A stretch of DNA of 64,000 nt, taken from the NCBI RefSeq assembly GCF_018130615.1, contig NZ_JAFCKB010000004.1:310001-374000 (forward strand). Direction: 5' to 3'. Positions 18,374 through 26,708 of the stretch are shown piece by piece (position 1 is the stretch's first letter; each line of letters opens with the position of its first letter). The position numbers and the translations under genes were made by a program. The notes beneath the pieces are model-generated. The model was not told where the DNA came from. It made no database searches and was given only the letters and a program-made list of their open reading frames with translations. This stretch comes from Bradyrhizobium manausense. Its GTDB lineage: Bacteria > Pseudomonadota > Alphaproteobacteria > Rhizobiales > Xanthobacteraceae.

Positions 18374-19492
18374 ATGAAATCACTGAAGCTCATCGGTCTG
18401 GCATTCGGCGCGTCGATCGCGCTGTCGAGCGCGGCATTCGCGCAGGATGTCACCATCGCAGTCGCAGGCCCGATGACAGGCACGGAGTCCGCATTCGGCC
18501 GGCAGATGAAGAACGGCGCCGAGATGGCCGTCGCCGATATCAACGCCGCCGGCGGCGTCAACGGCAAAAAGCTTGCGCTCAACATCGAGGACGATGCCTG
18601 CGATCCGAAACAGGCGCGCTCGGTCGCCGAGAAGATCGCTGGAGCCAAGATCCCGTTTGTGGCCGGGCATTATTGCTCGTCGTCGTCGATCCCGGCGTCG
18701 GAGGCCTATGCCGACGGCAACGTGCTCGAGATCACGCCAGCCTCGACCAACCCGCTCTTCACCGAGCGCAAGCTCTGGAACGTGGCGCGCGTCTGCGGCC
18801 GTGACGATCAGCAGGGCCTGATCGCGGCGCAGTACATCGCCAAGAACTTCAAGGGCAAGAACATCGCGATCCTCAACGACAAGACCACCTACGGCAAGGG
18901 TCTTGCGGACGAGACCAAGAAGGCGCTCAACAAGGCCGGCATCACCGAGAAGATGTACGAGTCCTACAACAAGGGCGACAAGGACTTCAACGCGATCGTC
19001 TCGCGCCTGAAGCGCGACAACATCGATCTGGTTTATGTCGGCGGCTACCACCAGGAAAGCGGCCTGATCCTGCGTCAGATGCGCGACCAGGGCCTCAAGA
19101 CGATCCTGATGGCGGGCGACGCGCTCGCCGACAAGGAATATGCCTCCATCACCGGCCCCGCCGGCGAAGGCACGCTGTTCACCTTCGGTCCCGATCCGCG
19201 CGAGAAGCCGACCGCGAAGAAGATCGTCGACGCCTTCAAGGCCAAGAACATCGACCCTGAAGGCTACACGCTCTATACCTACGCGGCGATGCAGGTCTGG
19301 TCGCAGGCGGCCAAGAAGGCCGGCACCACCGACGCCAAGAAGGTCATGGAAGCGATGAAGGCCGGCAAGTGGGACACCGTGATCGGCCCGATCGAGTATG
19401 ACGCCAAGGGCGACATCAAGCAGCTCGACTACGTCGTCTACAAGTGGGATGCCAAGGGCGGCTACGCCCAGATCAAGGGTAACGGCACCTGA
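18374..19492 (+). CDS. livK: Branched-chain amino acid ABC transporter substrate-binding protein
   Basis: A 372-residue periplasmic binding protein with a clear signal peptide (MKSLKLIGLAFGASIALSSAAFAQ, cleavage after AFA). The family pattern follows: 'TIAVAGPMTGTESAFGRQMKNGAEM', 'ALNIEDDACDPKQARSVAEK', 'PFVAGHYCSSSSIPASEAY'. It captures branched-chain or related amino acids for the LivHMGF complex. It lies 166 bases after livF and is followed by a strong intrinsic terminator that closes the operon. The real substrate cannot be read from sequence. Confidence 0.94.
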   Translation: MKSLKLIGLAFGASIALSSAAFAQDVTIAVAGPMTGTESAFGRQMKNGAEMAVADINAAGGVNGKKLALNIEDDACDPKQARSVAEKIAGAKIPFVAGHYCSSSSIPASEAYADGNVLEITPASTNPLFTERKLWNVARVCGRDDQQGLIAAQYIAKNFKGKNIAILNDKTTYGKGLADETKKALNKAGITEKMYESYNKGDKDFNAIVSRLKRDNIDLVYVGGYHQESGLILRQMRDQGLKTILMAGDALADKEYASITGPAGEGTLFTFGPDPREKPTAKKIVDAFKAKNIDPEGYTLYTYAAMQVWSQAAKKAGTTDAKKVMEAMKAGKWDTVIGPIEYDAKGDIKQLDYVVYKWDAKGGYAQIKGNGT

Positions 19493-19524
19493 GACAGGAT
19501 GCCTGACCTTTCCATGCCACCGTT

Positions 19525-19550
19525 AACGCCCCGGTTCGCCGGGGCGTTTT
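19525..19550 (+). terminator. Rho-independent terminator after livK
   Basis: AACGCCCCGGTTCGCCGGGGCGTTTT forms an 8-10-base GC stem with a TTCG-type loop, followed by TTTTCTTTT. It begins 32 bases after the livK stop and ends before the convergent response-regulator gene. Confidence 0.88.
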
Positions 19551-19564
19551 CTTTTGCAATACCG

Positions 19565-19951
19565 TCAGACGGCTGCGGACAGTTCGCCGCCAGCTGCTTC
19601 CTGCGCCTTCCTGAGCGCTTGCAGCAGGTCGTTTGGCCGAAACGGCTTTTGCAGGCAGACGACCCCGTCAAGACCGGGCGCCTCGCCGATGAAATCCAGC
19701 GCCGTCATGCCGGAGACGGCCACGATCGGAAATCCGGGAACCCGCTCGCGAATAGCGGCCATGACCTCGATACCGCTGGTGTCGGCCAGGAAAATGTCGA
19801 CAATTACCGCGTCGAATACATCCTCGCTGAAGGCCTTCAGGCCGGCCGCGGCGGTGTCCGCTTCGACAACGTCATAACGGTTGACCCGAAGCACGATCGA
19901 GACCATCGCGCGCACGTCCTTCTGGTCATCGACAATGAGGACACGAGGCAT
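19565..19951 (-). CDS. Single-domain response regulator (orphan receiver)
   Basis: A 128-residue protein made of one CheY-like receiver domain. The acidic pair is in LIVDDQKD, the phospho-acceptor Asp in 'FDAVIVDIFLADTSG', the conserved Thr/Ser position in 'VAVSGMT', and the Lys in LQKPF. The ATG at 19951 (MPRVLIVDDQ) has GGGAG eight bases upstream; an alternative start lies seven codons earlier. There is no output domain, so it probably acts through protein contact or as a phosphate shuttle. It is divergent from the hybrid kinase at 20146, its likely partner by position. Confidence 0.87.
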   Translation of the reverse strand: MPRVLIVDDQKDVRAMVSIVLRVNRYDVVEADTAAAGLKAFSEDVFDAVIVDIFLADTSGIEVMAAIRERVPGFPIVAVSGMTALDFIGEAPGLDGVVCLQKPFRPNDLLQALRKAQEAAGGELSAAV

Positions 19952-20045
19952 GGGAACAACTCCCGGATTCATATCATTAATTGGTTCAATTCGACGGCGA
20001 TGGGCGCCACGTCAGTATGAGTCCGTCCAGTAAAGCCAATCTTAC

Positions 20046-20071
20046 CGATTCCCTATTCCGATTCCCTGTCC
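20046..20071. repeat. Short tandem repeat between receiver gene and hybrid kinase gene
   Basis: CCGATTCCCTATTCCGATTCCCTGT contains two direct copies of CCGATTCCCT spaced 13 bases apart, about one helical turn. It lies in the shared upstream region of the divergent signalling genes and could be a direct-repeat binding site. The role is inferred. Confidence 0.35.
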
Positions 20072-20145
20072 AGGTTAAGTAAGCTGTAACCCTCGGTTGA
20101 GTCGCCGGGGCATCCCCTCGGGACACGGGCCCGGAGCGGGCTACC

Positions 20146-22995
20146 ATGCAAGCCAAGGCAGCCGGCCAAACGAAGTCACGTGGACTGCCCATGCCGACCC
20201 AGCGAGAGGTCAACGTGCACGCAAAGAACGACCGAAGCACATTCCTTTCCACCTTACCGGCTACGCAGAGTGACCGCACTGCAGCATTGGCGATTGTCGG
20301 TGTTTCGGCGGTCCTGTTCGCACTGGCTGTCCCCTTCGCAGGGACCCCGCTGATCCAGGTGCCGGCCTTCGTGGCCAGCTACCAATCAGCTCTCGCGGTC
20401 AACGACATCATCACCGCGGTTCTTCTGCTGTCGCAATTCTCTGTCCTGCGCAGCCGGGCGCTGCTGCTGCTGTCGACGGGCTATCTGTTCACCGCAGCTG
20501 CGGCGGTGACCCACTCCCTCACCTTCCCGGGCCTGTTCGCGCCGACTGGACTGCTGGGCGCCGGCTCTCAGACCACCGTCTGGCTCTACATGATCTGGCA
20601 CGGCGGGTTTCCGCTGTTCGTGCTGTCCTATGGGTGGCTCAAGGACGGCTACGGCGGCAGCAAAATCGAAGGACCAACCGTGCGCGCGATCGTGCTGACC
20701 GTCCTCGGCGTGGTGGCGGCGATGGCCGTCATTGCCTGGATCGTCACCGCGCAGCACGATCTGCTGCCGGTCTTGCTGAGAGACGGTCGCTATACCACCA
20801 CCATGATCGGCGTGGTGTCGTTCGTCTGGTCCTTGAGTTTCGCCGCGCTGATCACGCTGTGGTTCCGCAAGCCGCATACGGTGATCGACATCTGGCTGAT
20901 GGTCACGATGTGCGCCTGGCTGTTCGACATCGCGCTGTCGGCAATCGTCAATGTCGCTCGCTACGATCTCGGCTTCTACGCCGGCCGTCTCTATGGACTT
21001 TGCGCCGCAAGCTTCGTGCTCGCCGTGCTCTTGATCGAGAACGTCCGCCTCCAGGCAAGCACGATGGGCCTCCTCGGCCAGCTGCGCGAGCAATCGGCGT
21101 CCGAGCGAGATTACTATAACAAGCGCCTCGCGCTCTACGGCGCCGTCGTCGAGTCCTCCAACGATGCCATCATCACGAAGTCGCTCGATGGTATCATCAC
21201 GGGCTGGAACAAAGCCGCCGAGCGCCTGTTCGGCTATTCCGCCGCGGAGGCCATCGGCCAGCCGATCGAGATGATCGTGCCGGAGGATCGCAAGGCCGAG
21301 GTCAGAAGCATCCTCAACCGTGTCACCAGCAACGAATCGATTGCCCAGCACGAGACTGTCCGAACACGAAAAGACGGTCACCCGATCGACCTCGTGCTCA
21401 ACATCTCACCGCTGAAGTCAGTCAACGGCGAGATCATCGGCGTCTCCAAGATTGCCCACGACATCACCGAGGAGAAGCAGTCGCGAGAAAAGCTGCGCCG
21501 GGAGATCGAGGAACGCGAGCGCATTTTCGAGACATCGCAGGACCTGATCCTGGTCACCGACGGCTACGGCAATTTCATCCAGGTCAGCCCGAGCGTAAAG
21601 GACATCCTCGGCTTCAGCCCGGCGGATATGATCGGGCACAGCGCAACCGAGTTCATCCATCCCGATGACCTCGATAAGACCCGAGGCGAGATGCGCGCAG
21701 CGCGGCGTGGCGCGGTCAAGCGCAGCTTCGAGGCACGCTATTATCACTACGACGGCCACGAGGTGACGCTGAACTGGATGGGCACCTGGTCGGAGCCCGT
21801 CAAGCGCCATTTCTTCATCGGGCGCGACCTCACTGACAAGCAGGCTGCAGAGGCCCAGCTCCGGCAGGTCCAGAAGATGGATTCCATCGGCCAGTTGACC
21901 GGTGGCGTCGCCCACGATTTCAACAACGTGCTCACCGTCATCACCGGCACGATCGGCATCCTGGCGGACGCGGTCGCCGACCGGCCCGAGCTTGCCGCCA
22001 TCACCAAGCTGATCGACGACGCCGCCGAACGCGGCGCGCAGCTGACCAAGCATCTGCTCGCCTTCGCCCGCAAGCAGCCGCTTCAGCCGCGCGAGATCGA
22101 CGTCAACGCGTTGACGCTCGAGGCCGCCAAGCTGCTGCACCCGACACTCGGCGAGCAGATCACCATCATGCCGCAGCTCACCGAGGATGCCTGGCCTGCG
22201 CTGGTCGATCCGGGCCAGCTCTCCACCGCGATCCTCAATCTCGCACTGAACGCGCGCGATGCCATGCCCGACGGCGGCACGCTGGTGCTGGAGACCCGCA
22301 ACATCTTCCTCGACGACGGCTACGCCAGCATGAATCCCGACGTCGTCGCCGGCAACTACGTGATGATCGCGGTCAGCGACACCGGCTCGGGGATTCCGGC
22401 CGCGCTGCTCGAGCGGGTGTTCGACCCCTTCTTCACCACCAAGGAGGTCGGCAAGGGCACGGGCCTCGGCCTCAGCATGGTGTTCGGCTTCGTCAAGCAG
22501 TCCGGCGGCCACATCAAGATCTACAGCGAGGAAGGCCACGGCACGAGCGTGAAGATCTACCTGCCGCGGTCCACCGGCGTGCAGGAGACCGAGTACGAAC
22601 AGCTCCAGAACGTGCCCATCACCGGCGGCGACGAGAAGATCCTGATCGTCGAGGACGACGCGCTGGTCCGGCAGTATGTCGTAACCCAGGTCAAGAGCCT
22701 CGGCTATGCCGCGCTCGAAGCAGCCAACGCGGCCGAAGCCCTCGTCATCATCGACGCCGACAACGACATCGACCTGCTCTTCACCGACATCATCATGCCG
22801 GGCAACATGAACGGCCGTCAGCTCGCCGACGAGGCGGCGCGGCGGCGACCGGATCTGAAGACCCTGTTCACCTCCGGCTACACGGAAAACGCCATCGTCC
22901 ATCACGGCCGGCTCGATTCCGGCGTGCTGCTGCTGGCCAAGCCCTACCGCAAGTCGGAGCTCGCCAAGATGCTCAGGACGGCGCTGGCGAGTTGA
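20146..22995 (+). CDS. Hybrid sensor histidine kinase (membrane sensor, PAS-PAS, HisKA, HATPase, REC)
   Basis: A 949-residue multidomain kinase. Residues about 45-300 hold seven or eight hydrophobic segments resembling a MASE4-type membrane sensor. Two PAS domains follow (about 318-445 with 'IITGWNKAAERLFGYSAAEAIG', and about 460-575). The phospho-acceptor H-box is GGVAHDFNNVLTVITG, with N box NLALNARDAMPDGG and G boxes DTGSGIP and GTGLGLSMVFG. A C-terminal receiver has ILIVEDDALV, Asp in 'LLFTDIIMPG' and LAKPYRK. Start is uncertain: ATG 20146, ATG 20191 or GTG 20215; the last has the best ribosome-binding site. It is divergent from the orphan receiver gene. The signal is unknown. Confidence 0.92.
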   Translation: MQAKAAGQTKSRGLPMPTQREVNVHAKNDRSTFLSTLPATQSDRTAALAIVGVSAVLFALAVPFAGTPLIQVPAFVASYQSALAVNDIITAVLLLSQFSVLRSRALLLLSTGYLFTAAAAVTHSLTFPGLFAPTGLLGAGSQTTVWLYMIWHGGFPLFVLSYGWLKDGYGGSKIEGPTVRAIVLTVLGVVAAMAVIAWIVTAQHDLLPVLLRDGRYTTTMIGVVSFVWSLSFAALITLWFRKPHTVIDIWLMVTMCAWLFDIALSAIVNVARYDLGFYAGRLYGLCAASFVLAVLLIENVRLQASTMGLLGQLREQSASERDYYNKRLALYGAVVESSNDAIITKSLDGIITGWNKAAERLFGYSAAEAIGQPIEMIVPEDRKAEVRSILNRVTSNESIAQHETVRTRKDGHPIDLVLNISPLKSVNGEIIGVSKIAHDITEEKQSREKLRREIEERERIFETSQDLILVTDGYGNFIQVSPSVKDILGFSPADMIGHSATEFIHPDDLDKTRGEMRAARRGAVKRSFEARYYHYDGHEVTLNWMGTWSEPVKRHFFIGRDLTDKQAAEAQLRQVQKMDSIGQLTGGVAHDFNNVLTVITGTIGILADAVADRPELAAITKLIDDAAERGAQLTKHLLAFARKQPLQPREIDVNALTLEAAKLLHPTLGEQITIMPQLTEDAWPALVDPGQLSTAILNLALNARDAMPDGGTLVLETRNIFLDDGYASMNPDVVAGNYVMIAVSDTGSGIPAALLERVFDPFFTTKEVGKGTGLGLSMVFGFVKQSGGHIKIYSEEGHGTSVKIYLPRSTGVQETEYEQLQNVPITGGDEKILIVEDDALVRQYVVTQVKSLGYAALEAANAAEALVIIDADNDIDLLFTDIIMPGNMNGRQLADEAARRRPDLKTLFTSGYTENAIVHHGRLDSGVLLLAKPYRKSELAKMLRTALAS

Positions 22996-23050
22996 GCGGG
23001 CCGCTCACGTGCGCTATCGCTGAAGCTATGCAGCGCACGGAGTGTGGCTC

Positions 23051-24046
23051 TTGAAAAACCTCCTCACCGATATCGCCGGCGTCCGCGTCGGCCACGCCCA
23101 TGACGCAAAGCTCGCCTCGGGCGCGACCGCGATCGTGTTCGACCAGCCGGCGGTCGCGGCGATCGACATTCGCGGCGGCGGCCCCGGCACGCGCGAGGAC
23201 GCACTGCTCGATCCCGCCAACACGGTCGAACGCGTTGACGCGATCGCGCTGTCCGGCGGCTCCGCCTTCGGGATCGAGGCCGGCGGCGGCATCCAGGCCT
23301 GGCTTGCCGAGCAAGGCCGCGGCTTCCGCGTCCGCGAGGCGCTGATCCCGATCGTGCCGGGCGCGATCCTGTTCGATCTGCTCAACGGCGGCGACAAGGC
23401 CTGGGGCCGCTTCGCGCCCTATCGCGATCTCGGCTACGCCGCGGCGGTCGCGGCCGGGACGGAGTTTGCGCTCGGCAGCGTCGGCGCGGGCTTCGGGGCC
23501 ACCACCGCGACATTCAAGGGCGGGCTCGGCTCGGCGTCCGCGCTCACCAGCAACGGCATCAAGGTCGCGGCGATCATCGCCGTCAATGCGGTCGGCAGCG
23601 CCACCGTCGGCGACGGTCCGTGGTTCTGGGCAGCGCCGTTCGAGGTCAACGGCGAGTTCGGCGGCCGCGGATTGCCTGACAAATTCACCGACGACATGCT
23701 CAAGATGCGGATCAAGGGCGGTCCTGCCGCGACCGAGCGTGAGAACACCACGATCGGCGTCGTCGTCACCGATGCGGTGCTGACCAAGCCTCAGGCCAAG
23801 CGGCTGGCGATGATCGCGCACACCGGCTTCGCCCGCGCGATCTATCCGGTGCATGCGCCGACCGATGGTGACGTGCTGTTCGCCGCCGCGACAGGTGCGA
23901 AGCCGGTCGATCCAATCGTCGGCATGACCGAACTCGGCATGGTCGCCGCCAACGTGGTCGCCCGCGCCATCGCCCGCGGCGTCCACAGTGCAACCGCGCT
24001 GCCGTTCCCGGGCGCGCAGCCCGCGTGGAAAGATCAGTTTGGTTAG
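23051..24046 (+). CDS. P1 family peptidase (DmpA/BapA-like, MEROPS S58)
   Basis: A 331-residue protein of the P1/S58 family, which self-cleaves and acts as an aminopeptidase on small or beta-amino peptides. Seen are 'NLLTDIAGVRVGHAHD', 'AIALSGGSAFGIEAGGG' and the autocleavage region 'ERENTTIGVVVTDAVLTKPQ' in which the Thr of NTTIG is the expected nucleophile. The TTG at 23051 gives MKNLLTD, the usual family start, with GGAG eight bases upstream; a GTG at 23042 sits too close to that site. It runs in the same direction as the kinase gene. Confidence 0.88.
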   Translation: MKNLLTDIAGVRVGHAHDAKLASGATAIVFDQPAVAAIDIRGGGPGTREDALLDPANTVERVDAIALSGGSAFGIEAGGGIQAWLAEQGRGFRVREALIPIVPGAILFDLLNGGDKAWGRFAPYRDLGYAAAVAAGTEFALGSVGAGFGATTATFKGGLGSASALTSNGIKVAAIIAVNAVGSATVGDGPWFWAAPFEVNGEFGGRGLPDKFTDDMLKMRIKGGPAATERENTTIGVVVTDAVLTKPQAKRLAMIAHTGFARAIYPVHAPTDGDVLFAAATGAKPVDPIVGMTELGMVAANVVARAIARGVHSATALPFPGAQPAWKDQFG

Positions 24047-24107
24047 CTTGCCCCCTCACCCGGATTGCATCATCGATGCAATCCGCCCCCACAAGCGGGG
24101 CGAGGCA
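24047..24107. repeat. Palindromic intergenic element between convergent genes
   Basis: GGATTGCAT-CATCG-ATGCAATCC (24062-24084) is a perfect 9-base inverted repeat. It is flanked by GCCCCCTCACC on one side and CGCCCCCACAAGCGGGGCGAGG on the other. It lies right after the peptidase stop and before the stop of the convergent EF-hand gene. It resembles mobile rhizobial intergenic palindromes and could serve as a two-way terminator, though no T-tract is present. Confidence 0.5.
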
Positions 24108-24117
24108 AGAGGCCGGC

Positions 24118-24933
24118 TTACACGCTCATCGACATCGATGAAGCCGCGGATCCCGCTGCGGTCTGAGCCTGGCGCTGCATCATCTGGCCGAACCAGTCGT
24201 AGGGCGAGTTGCCGCCGCCGTTCGCGTTTGACGAGCTGGAGGCACCCGGCACCGTCGTCGTCATCTTGAAGCCGTCGGCATAGGTGACGGTGGTGGTGGT
24301 CGAGCCGTCGGCGGCGGTCGTCGTGGTCGAGGTCGACCCGCCGCTCGACGATGACGCGGAGGAGTCCGAGCCACTGCCGGACGCGTCGCCCGAGCCGCTC
24401 GCGCCGTGCGCGTGATGGTGCCCGCCGTGATGGCCGCTGCCTTTCAGCGCCTTCGACATCTCGTCGAGGCTGACGCTGCCGTCGGAATTGCTATCGAGCT
24501 TGGAGAACACGTCATCGGCCTGCGCCAGATTGGTGCCTCCGGCACCCAGCGCGTTCTCGAACTCGGACTGGGTGATCTTGCCGTCGCCGTCCGCGTCGAT
24601 CTGCGAGAACAGGTCCTTCAGCGCGGCGTCACGGCTCGTCGACGTCGAGGACGTCGAGCTGGACGATGTGGAGCTGGTCGTGCTGCTGGTCGAGTCCGTC
24701 GACTGGCTTTGCGCCGCGAGCAGCGCGCTCATCGTCTCAGGTGCGATCTGCGCGCAATTGCCGGAATTGACCGACGAGGTCGCGCCGCTGGTCGTGCTGC
24801 CGCTGTCGATCGCGAACGGATTGTTGGTCGCGTTTTGCGACGATCCCGTCTTCTGCGTCGAGGACGATTTCGAGCCCGTCAGCGACTGAATGGCATCAAG
24901 CGCACTCGATACGGCGCCAAGCGCGAACAACAT
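24118..24933 (-). CDS. EF-hand calcium-binding protein with long Ser/Thr-rich segments
   Basis: A 271-residue protein. It begins MLFALGAVSSALDAIQSLTG and then carries Ser/Thr runs (about 70-95). Two adjacent EF-hands follow with complete loops, DADGDGKITQSEFE and DSNSDGSVSLDEMS. Next come a His-rich patch (HHGGHHHAHG), another Ser/Gly/Thr-rich segment, and the C-terminal 'PYDWFGQMMQRQAQTA'. EF-hands bind Ca2+; the linkers look disordered. GGAG lies seven bases before the ATG at 24933; the open frame extends further upstream but overlaps the rpe leader. There is no classical signal peptide. Function unknown. Confidence 0.75.
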   Translation of the reverse strand: MLFALGAVSSALDAIQSLTGSKSSSTQKTGSSQNATNNPFAIDSGSTTSGATSSVNSGNCAQIAPETMSALLAAQSQSTDSTSSTTSSTSSSSTSSTSTSRDAALKDLFSQIDADGDGKITQSEFENALGAGGTNLAQADDVFSKLDSNSDGSVSLDEMSKALKGSGHHGGHHHAHGASGSGDASGSGSDSSASSSSGGSTSTTTTAADGSTTTTVTYADGFKMTTTVPGASSSSNANGGGNSPYDWFGQMMQRQAQTAAGSAASSMSMSV

Positions 24934-25187
24934 TGCACAACTCCAACCCATGCGGCATGCCGCGGCCAATGTTCCGGCCCTTGAGGTCAGCAAGCGTCGT
25001 GCCAGCGCGAAAAGCTCAATGAAATCCGGCCCGACCGTGCTTTGCAGGGCTCGGGAACATCGGCAATTCATGCCGCTGACGGCAGATTTTTCCGCCCACA
25101 GGAAGCTCACCCTCCCTGCATTGCCCGGCTGAGAGGCCCATGTTAGGCGAGGCCTTTCGGCCCTATGCCGCCACGGGAAACAGCGCC

Positions 25188-25889
25188 ATGACACAAGCCT
25201 TCGCCCCCCGCCCCCTGGCCATCGCGCCCTCGATCCTGGCCTCCGATTTCTCGAAGCTCGGCGAAGAGGTTCGTGCGGTTGATACCGCCGGGGCCGACTG
25301 GATTCATCTCGACGTCATGGACGGGCACTTCGTCCCCAACATCTCCTACGGCCCTGACGTCATCAAGGCGATGCGCCCGCACACCAAGAAGGTGTTCGAC
25401 GCGCACCTGATGATCTCGCCCTGCGACCCCTATCTCGAAGCCTTCGCCAAGGCCGGCTGCGACCACATCACCGTGCATGCCGAGGCCGGCCCCCATCTGC
25501 ACCGCTCGCTGCAGGCGATCCGCGCGCTCGGCAAGAAGGCCGGCGTCTCCCTCAATCCAGGCACGCCGATCAGCGTGCTCGAATACGTGCTCGACCTGGT
25601 CGATCTCGTGCTGGTGATGTCGGTCAATCCGGGCTTCGGCGGCCAGGCTTTCATTCACTCCGCGATCGGCAAGGTCCGCGACATTCGCGCGATGACGGCC
25701 GGACGGCCGATCGACATCGAGGTCGATGGTGGCGTCGGCCCCGATGTCGCGGGCGCGCTCGCAGCTGCCGGCGCCAACGCCTTCGTTGCCGGCACCTCCG
25801 TGTTCAAGGGCGGCACGCTGGAAGCCTACAAGAACAATATTGCAGCGATCCGCAACGCTGCCGCAGGCGCTCGCGGCGAAGCGATCTGA
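25188..25889 (+). CDS. rpe: Ribulose-phosphate 3-epimerase
   Basis: A 233-residue TIM-barrel enzyme opening with '[19 protein letters not shown]'. It contains the metal-site motif [20 protein letters not shown], 'DAHLMI', '[15 protein letters not shown]' and 'EVDGGVGPD'. It interconverts ribulose 5-phosphate and xylulose 5-phosphate in the pentose phosphate and Calvin pathways. The ATG at 25188 gives normal length; an upstream ATG at 25140 would add 16 unconserved residues. No cbb genes are adjacent. Confidence 0.96.
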   Translation: MTQAFAPRPLAIAPSILASDFSKLGEEVRAVDTAGADWIHLDVMDGHFVPNISYGPDVIKAMRPHTKKVFDAHLMISPCDPYLEAFAKAGCDHITVHAEAGPHLHRSLQAIRALGKKAGVSLNPGTPISVLEYVLDLVDLVLVMSVNPGFGGQAFIHSAIGKVRDIRAMTAGRPIDIEVDGGVGPDVAGALAAAGANAFVAGTSVFKGGTLEAYKNNIAAIRNAAAGARGEAI

Positions 25890-26048
25890 GCTGCGCAAGG
25901 CTCCCCAAGAGCCGAAAACCTGCGGCTTTTACGGAGGCCGCCGCGCGCAATGCTTAAAATTGCAACCACGATCCGTACTCATCCGGACTTCACTGATTCG
26001 CGCAAATCATCGCTACTAGCTCCTGCCTGCTTGTGACGGGAGCACATC

Positions 26049-26183
26049 ATGACAACGACCCTGATTTGGACTGGCGTGGCGTTGTGGATCGGTTTCAGTG
26101 CGTTCGTTGTGTTTGGCCCATCGGCCGAACCGAAGAAAGTCCCGGCGCGTTCCAGCCGCGTCATCCGCCGCGACCGGACCTGA
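26049..26183 (+). CDS. Small single-pass membrane protein, 44 residues
   Basis: The sequence begins MTTTLIWTGVALWIGFSAF, continues 'VVFGPSAEPKK' and ends in an Arg-rich tail (RSSRVIRRDRT). One hydrophobic helix (about residues 4-23) is followed by a basic cytoplasmic-type tail, so the N-terminus is probably outside. A GGGAG site lies six bases before the ATG. It precedes two further short frames. No family was recognised. Coding status is supported by the ribosome-binding site and the clean membrane-helix pattern. Confidence 0.55.
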   Translation: MTTTLIWTGVALWIGFSAFVVFGPSAEPKKVPARSSRVIRRDRT

Positions 26184-26187
26184 CGCC

Positions 26188-26367
26188 ATGCAGATCGCCC
26201 TGGTCAAACGTCTGCCGAAGCGCCGCTGCCGCATTCCGCGTCGCCCGCATCCGAGTCTCGATTATTTCTTCGGCCGCCTCGAGCGCGCCGATGGGGCGCG
26301 CGACGACGATGCGGGCCCCGATCATTCAGACCTCGATCATTCGTTCGCGTTGCAACGCCGCCATTGA
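26188..26367 (+). CDS. Possible small basic/acidic protein, 59 residues
   Basis: The protein begins MQIALVKRLPKRRCRIPRRP and ends with an acidic, His-containing tail. It starts four bases after the stop of the 44-residue gene and could be translationally coupled to it, but it has no ribosome-binding site of its own. No domain was recognised. Composition is compatible with either a real small protein or a chance high-GC frame. Confidence 0.3.
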   Translation: MQIALVKRLPKRRCRIPRRPHPSLDYFFGRLERADGARDDDAGPDHSDLDHSFALQRRH

Positions 26368-26392
26368 GACTCCCTTTTTCCGGATTGAAACC

Positions 26393-26584
26393 ATGAAACC
26401 GCACTGCCCCAACTGCCTCAAGGAAATGGCCAAGGCAGCCGCGTCGCGTAACCTCTTCGCCTGCGAACCCTGCCGCGAGATCATCCAGTATTTCGGCGGC
26501 CATGCCGAGCACGGCGAACCCGGTCCCCGGTTCAATTGGCCGATCCGCCGCAGGCGCGCGAGCTACACCGCTCACGCAGCTTGA
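26393..26584 (+). CDS. Small zinc-ribbon-like protein, 63 residues
   Basis: The sequence begins MKPHCPNCLKEMAKAAAS and carries CPNC and, 18 residues later, CEPC. This is a two-knuckle Cys4 arrangement fitting one Zn2+ ion. The C-terminal half is basic (WPIRRRRASY). It could bind nucleic acid or protein, but no family was recognised. It is the last of three short plus-strand frames, before a convergent kinase gene. The cysteine pattern makes a real gene likely. Confidence 0.55.
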   Translation: MKPHCPNCLKEMAKAAASRNLFACEPCREIIQYFGGHAEHGEPGPRFNWPIRRRRASYTAHAA

Positions 26585-26606
26585 TCCGCCTCTCGATACC
26601 CGGCGC

Positions 26607-26708
26607 CTAGAGCCCCGTTCCGATAGAATCGCAACGGGGCTCTAGATCCTAGTCTTGACGCATTTTCTTGACGCGAACCGGTTTCCACTTCGCTCGAAAA
26701 CGCTCTAG
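26607..26708. repeat. Palindrome plus 'GCGAACCGGTTTCCACTTCGCTCGAAAACGC'-type repeat, copy 1
   Basis: CTAGAGCCCCGTT...AACGGGGCTCTAG (26607-26645) is a perfect 13-base inverted repeat. It is followed by GCGAACCGGTTTCCACTTCG and CTCGAAAACGCTCTAG. The second part recurs in reverse orientation at 46579-46636. The element fills the space between two convergent genes and overlaps the final codons of the kinase gene by a few bases. Confidence 0.7.

Noticed and set aside
20146-20214. Possible signal or extra domain at the N-terminus of the hybrid kinase
   Set aside because: The 23 residues before the GTG at 20215 look like untranslated leader (basic, no conservation expected); left as an uncertain start.
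21418-22905. Open frame of about 495 codons opposite the hybrid kinase
   Set aside because: Antisense to conserved kinase and receiver motifs; no recognisable domain or ribosome-binding site.
24062-24084. Perfect palindrome considered as an intrinsic terminator
   Set aside because: It has no T-tract on either strand; it was listed as a repeat instead.
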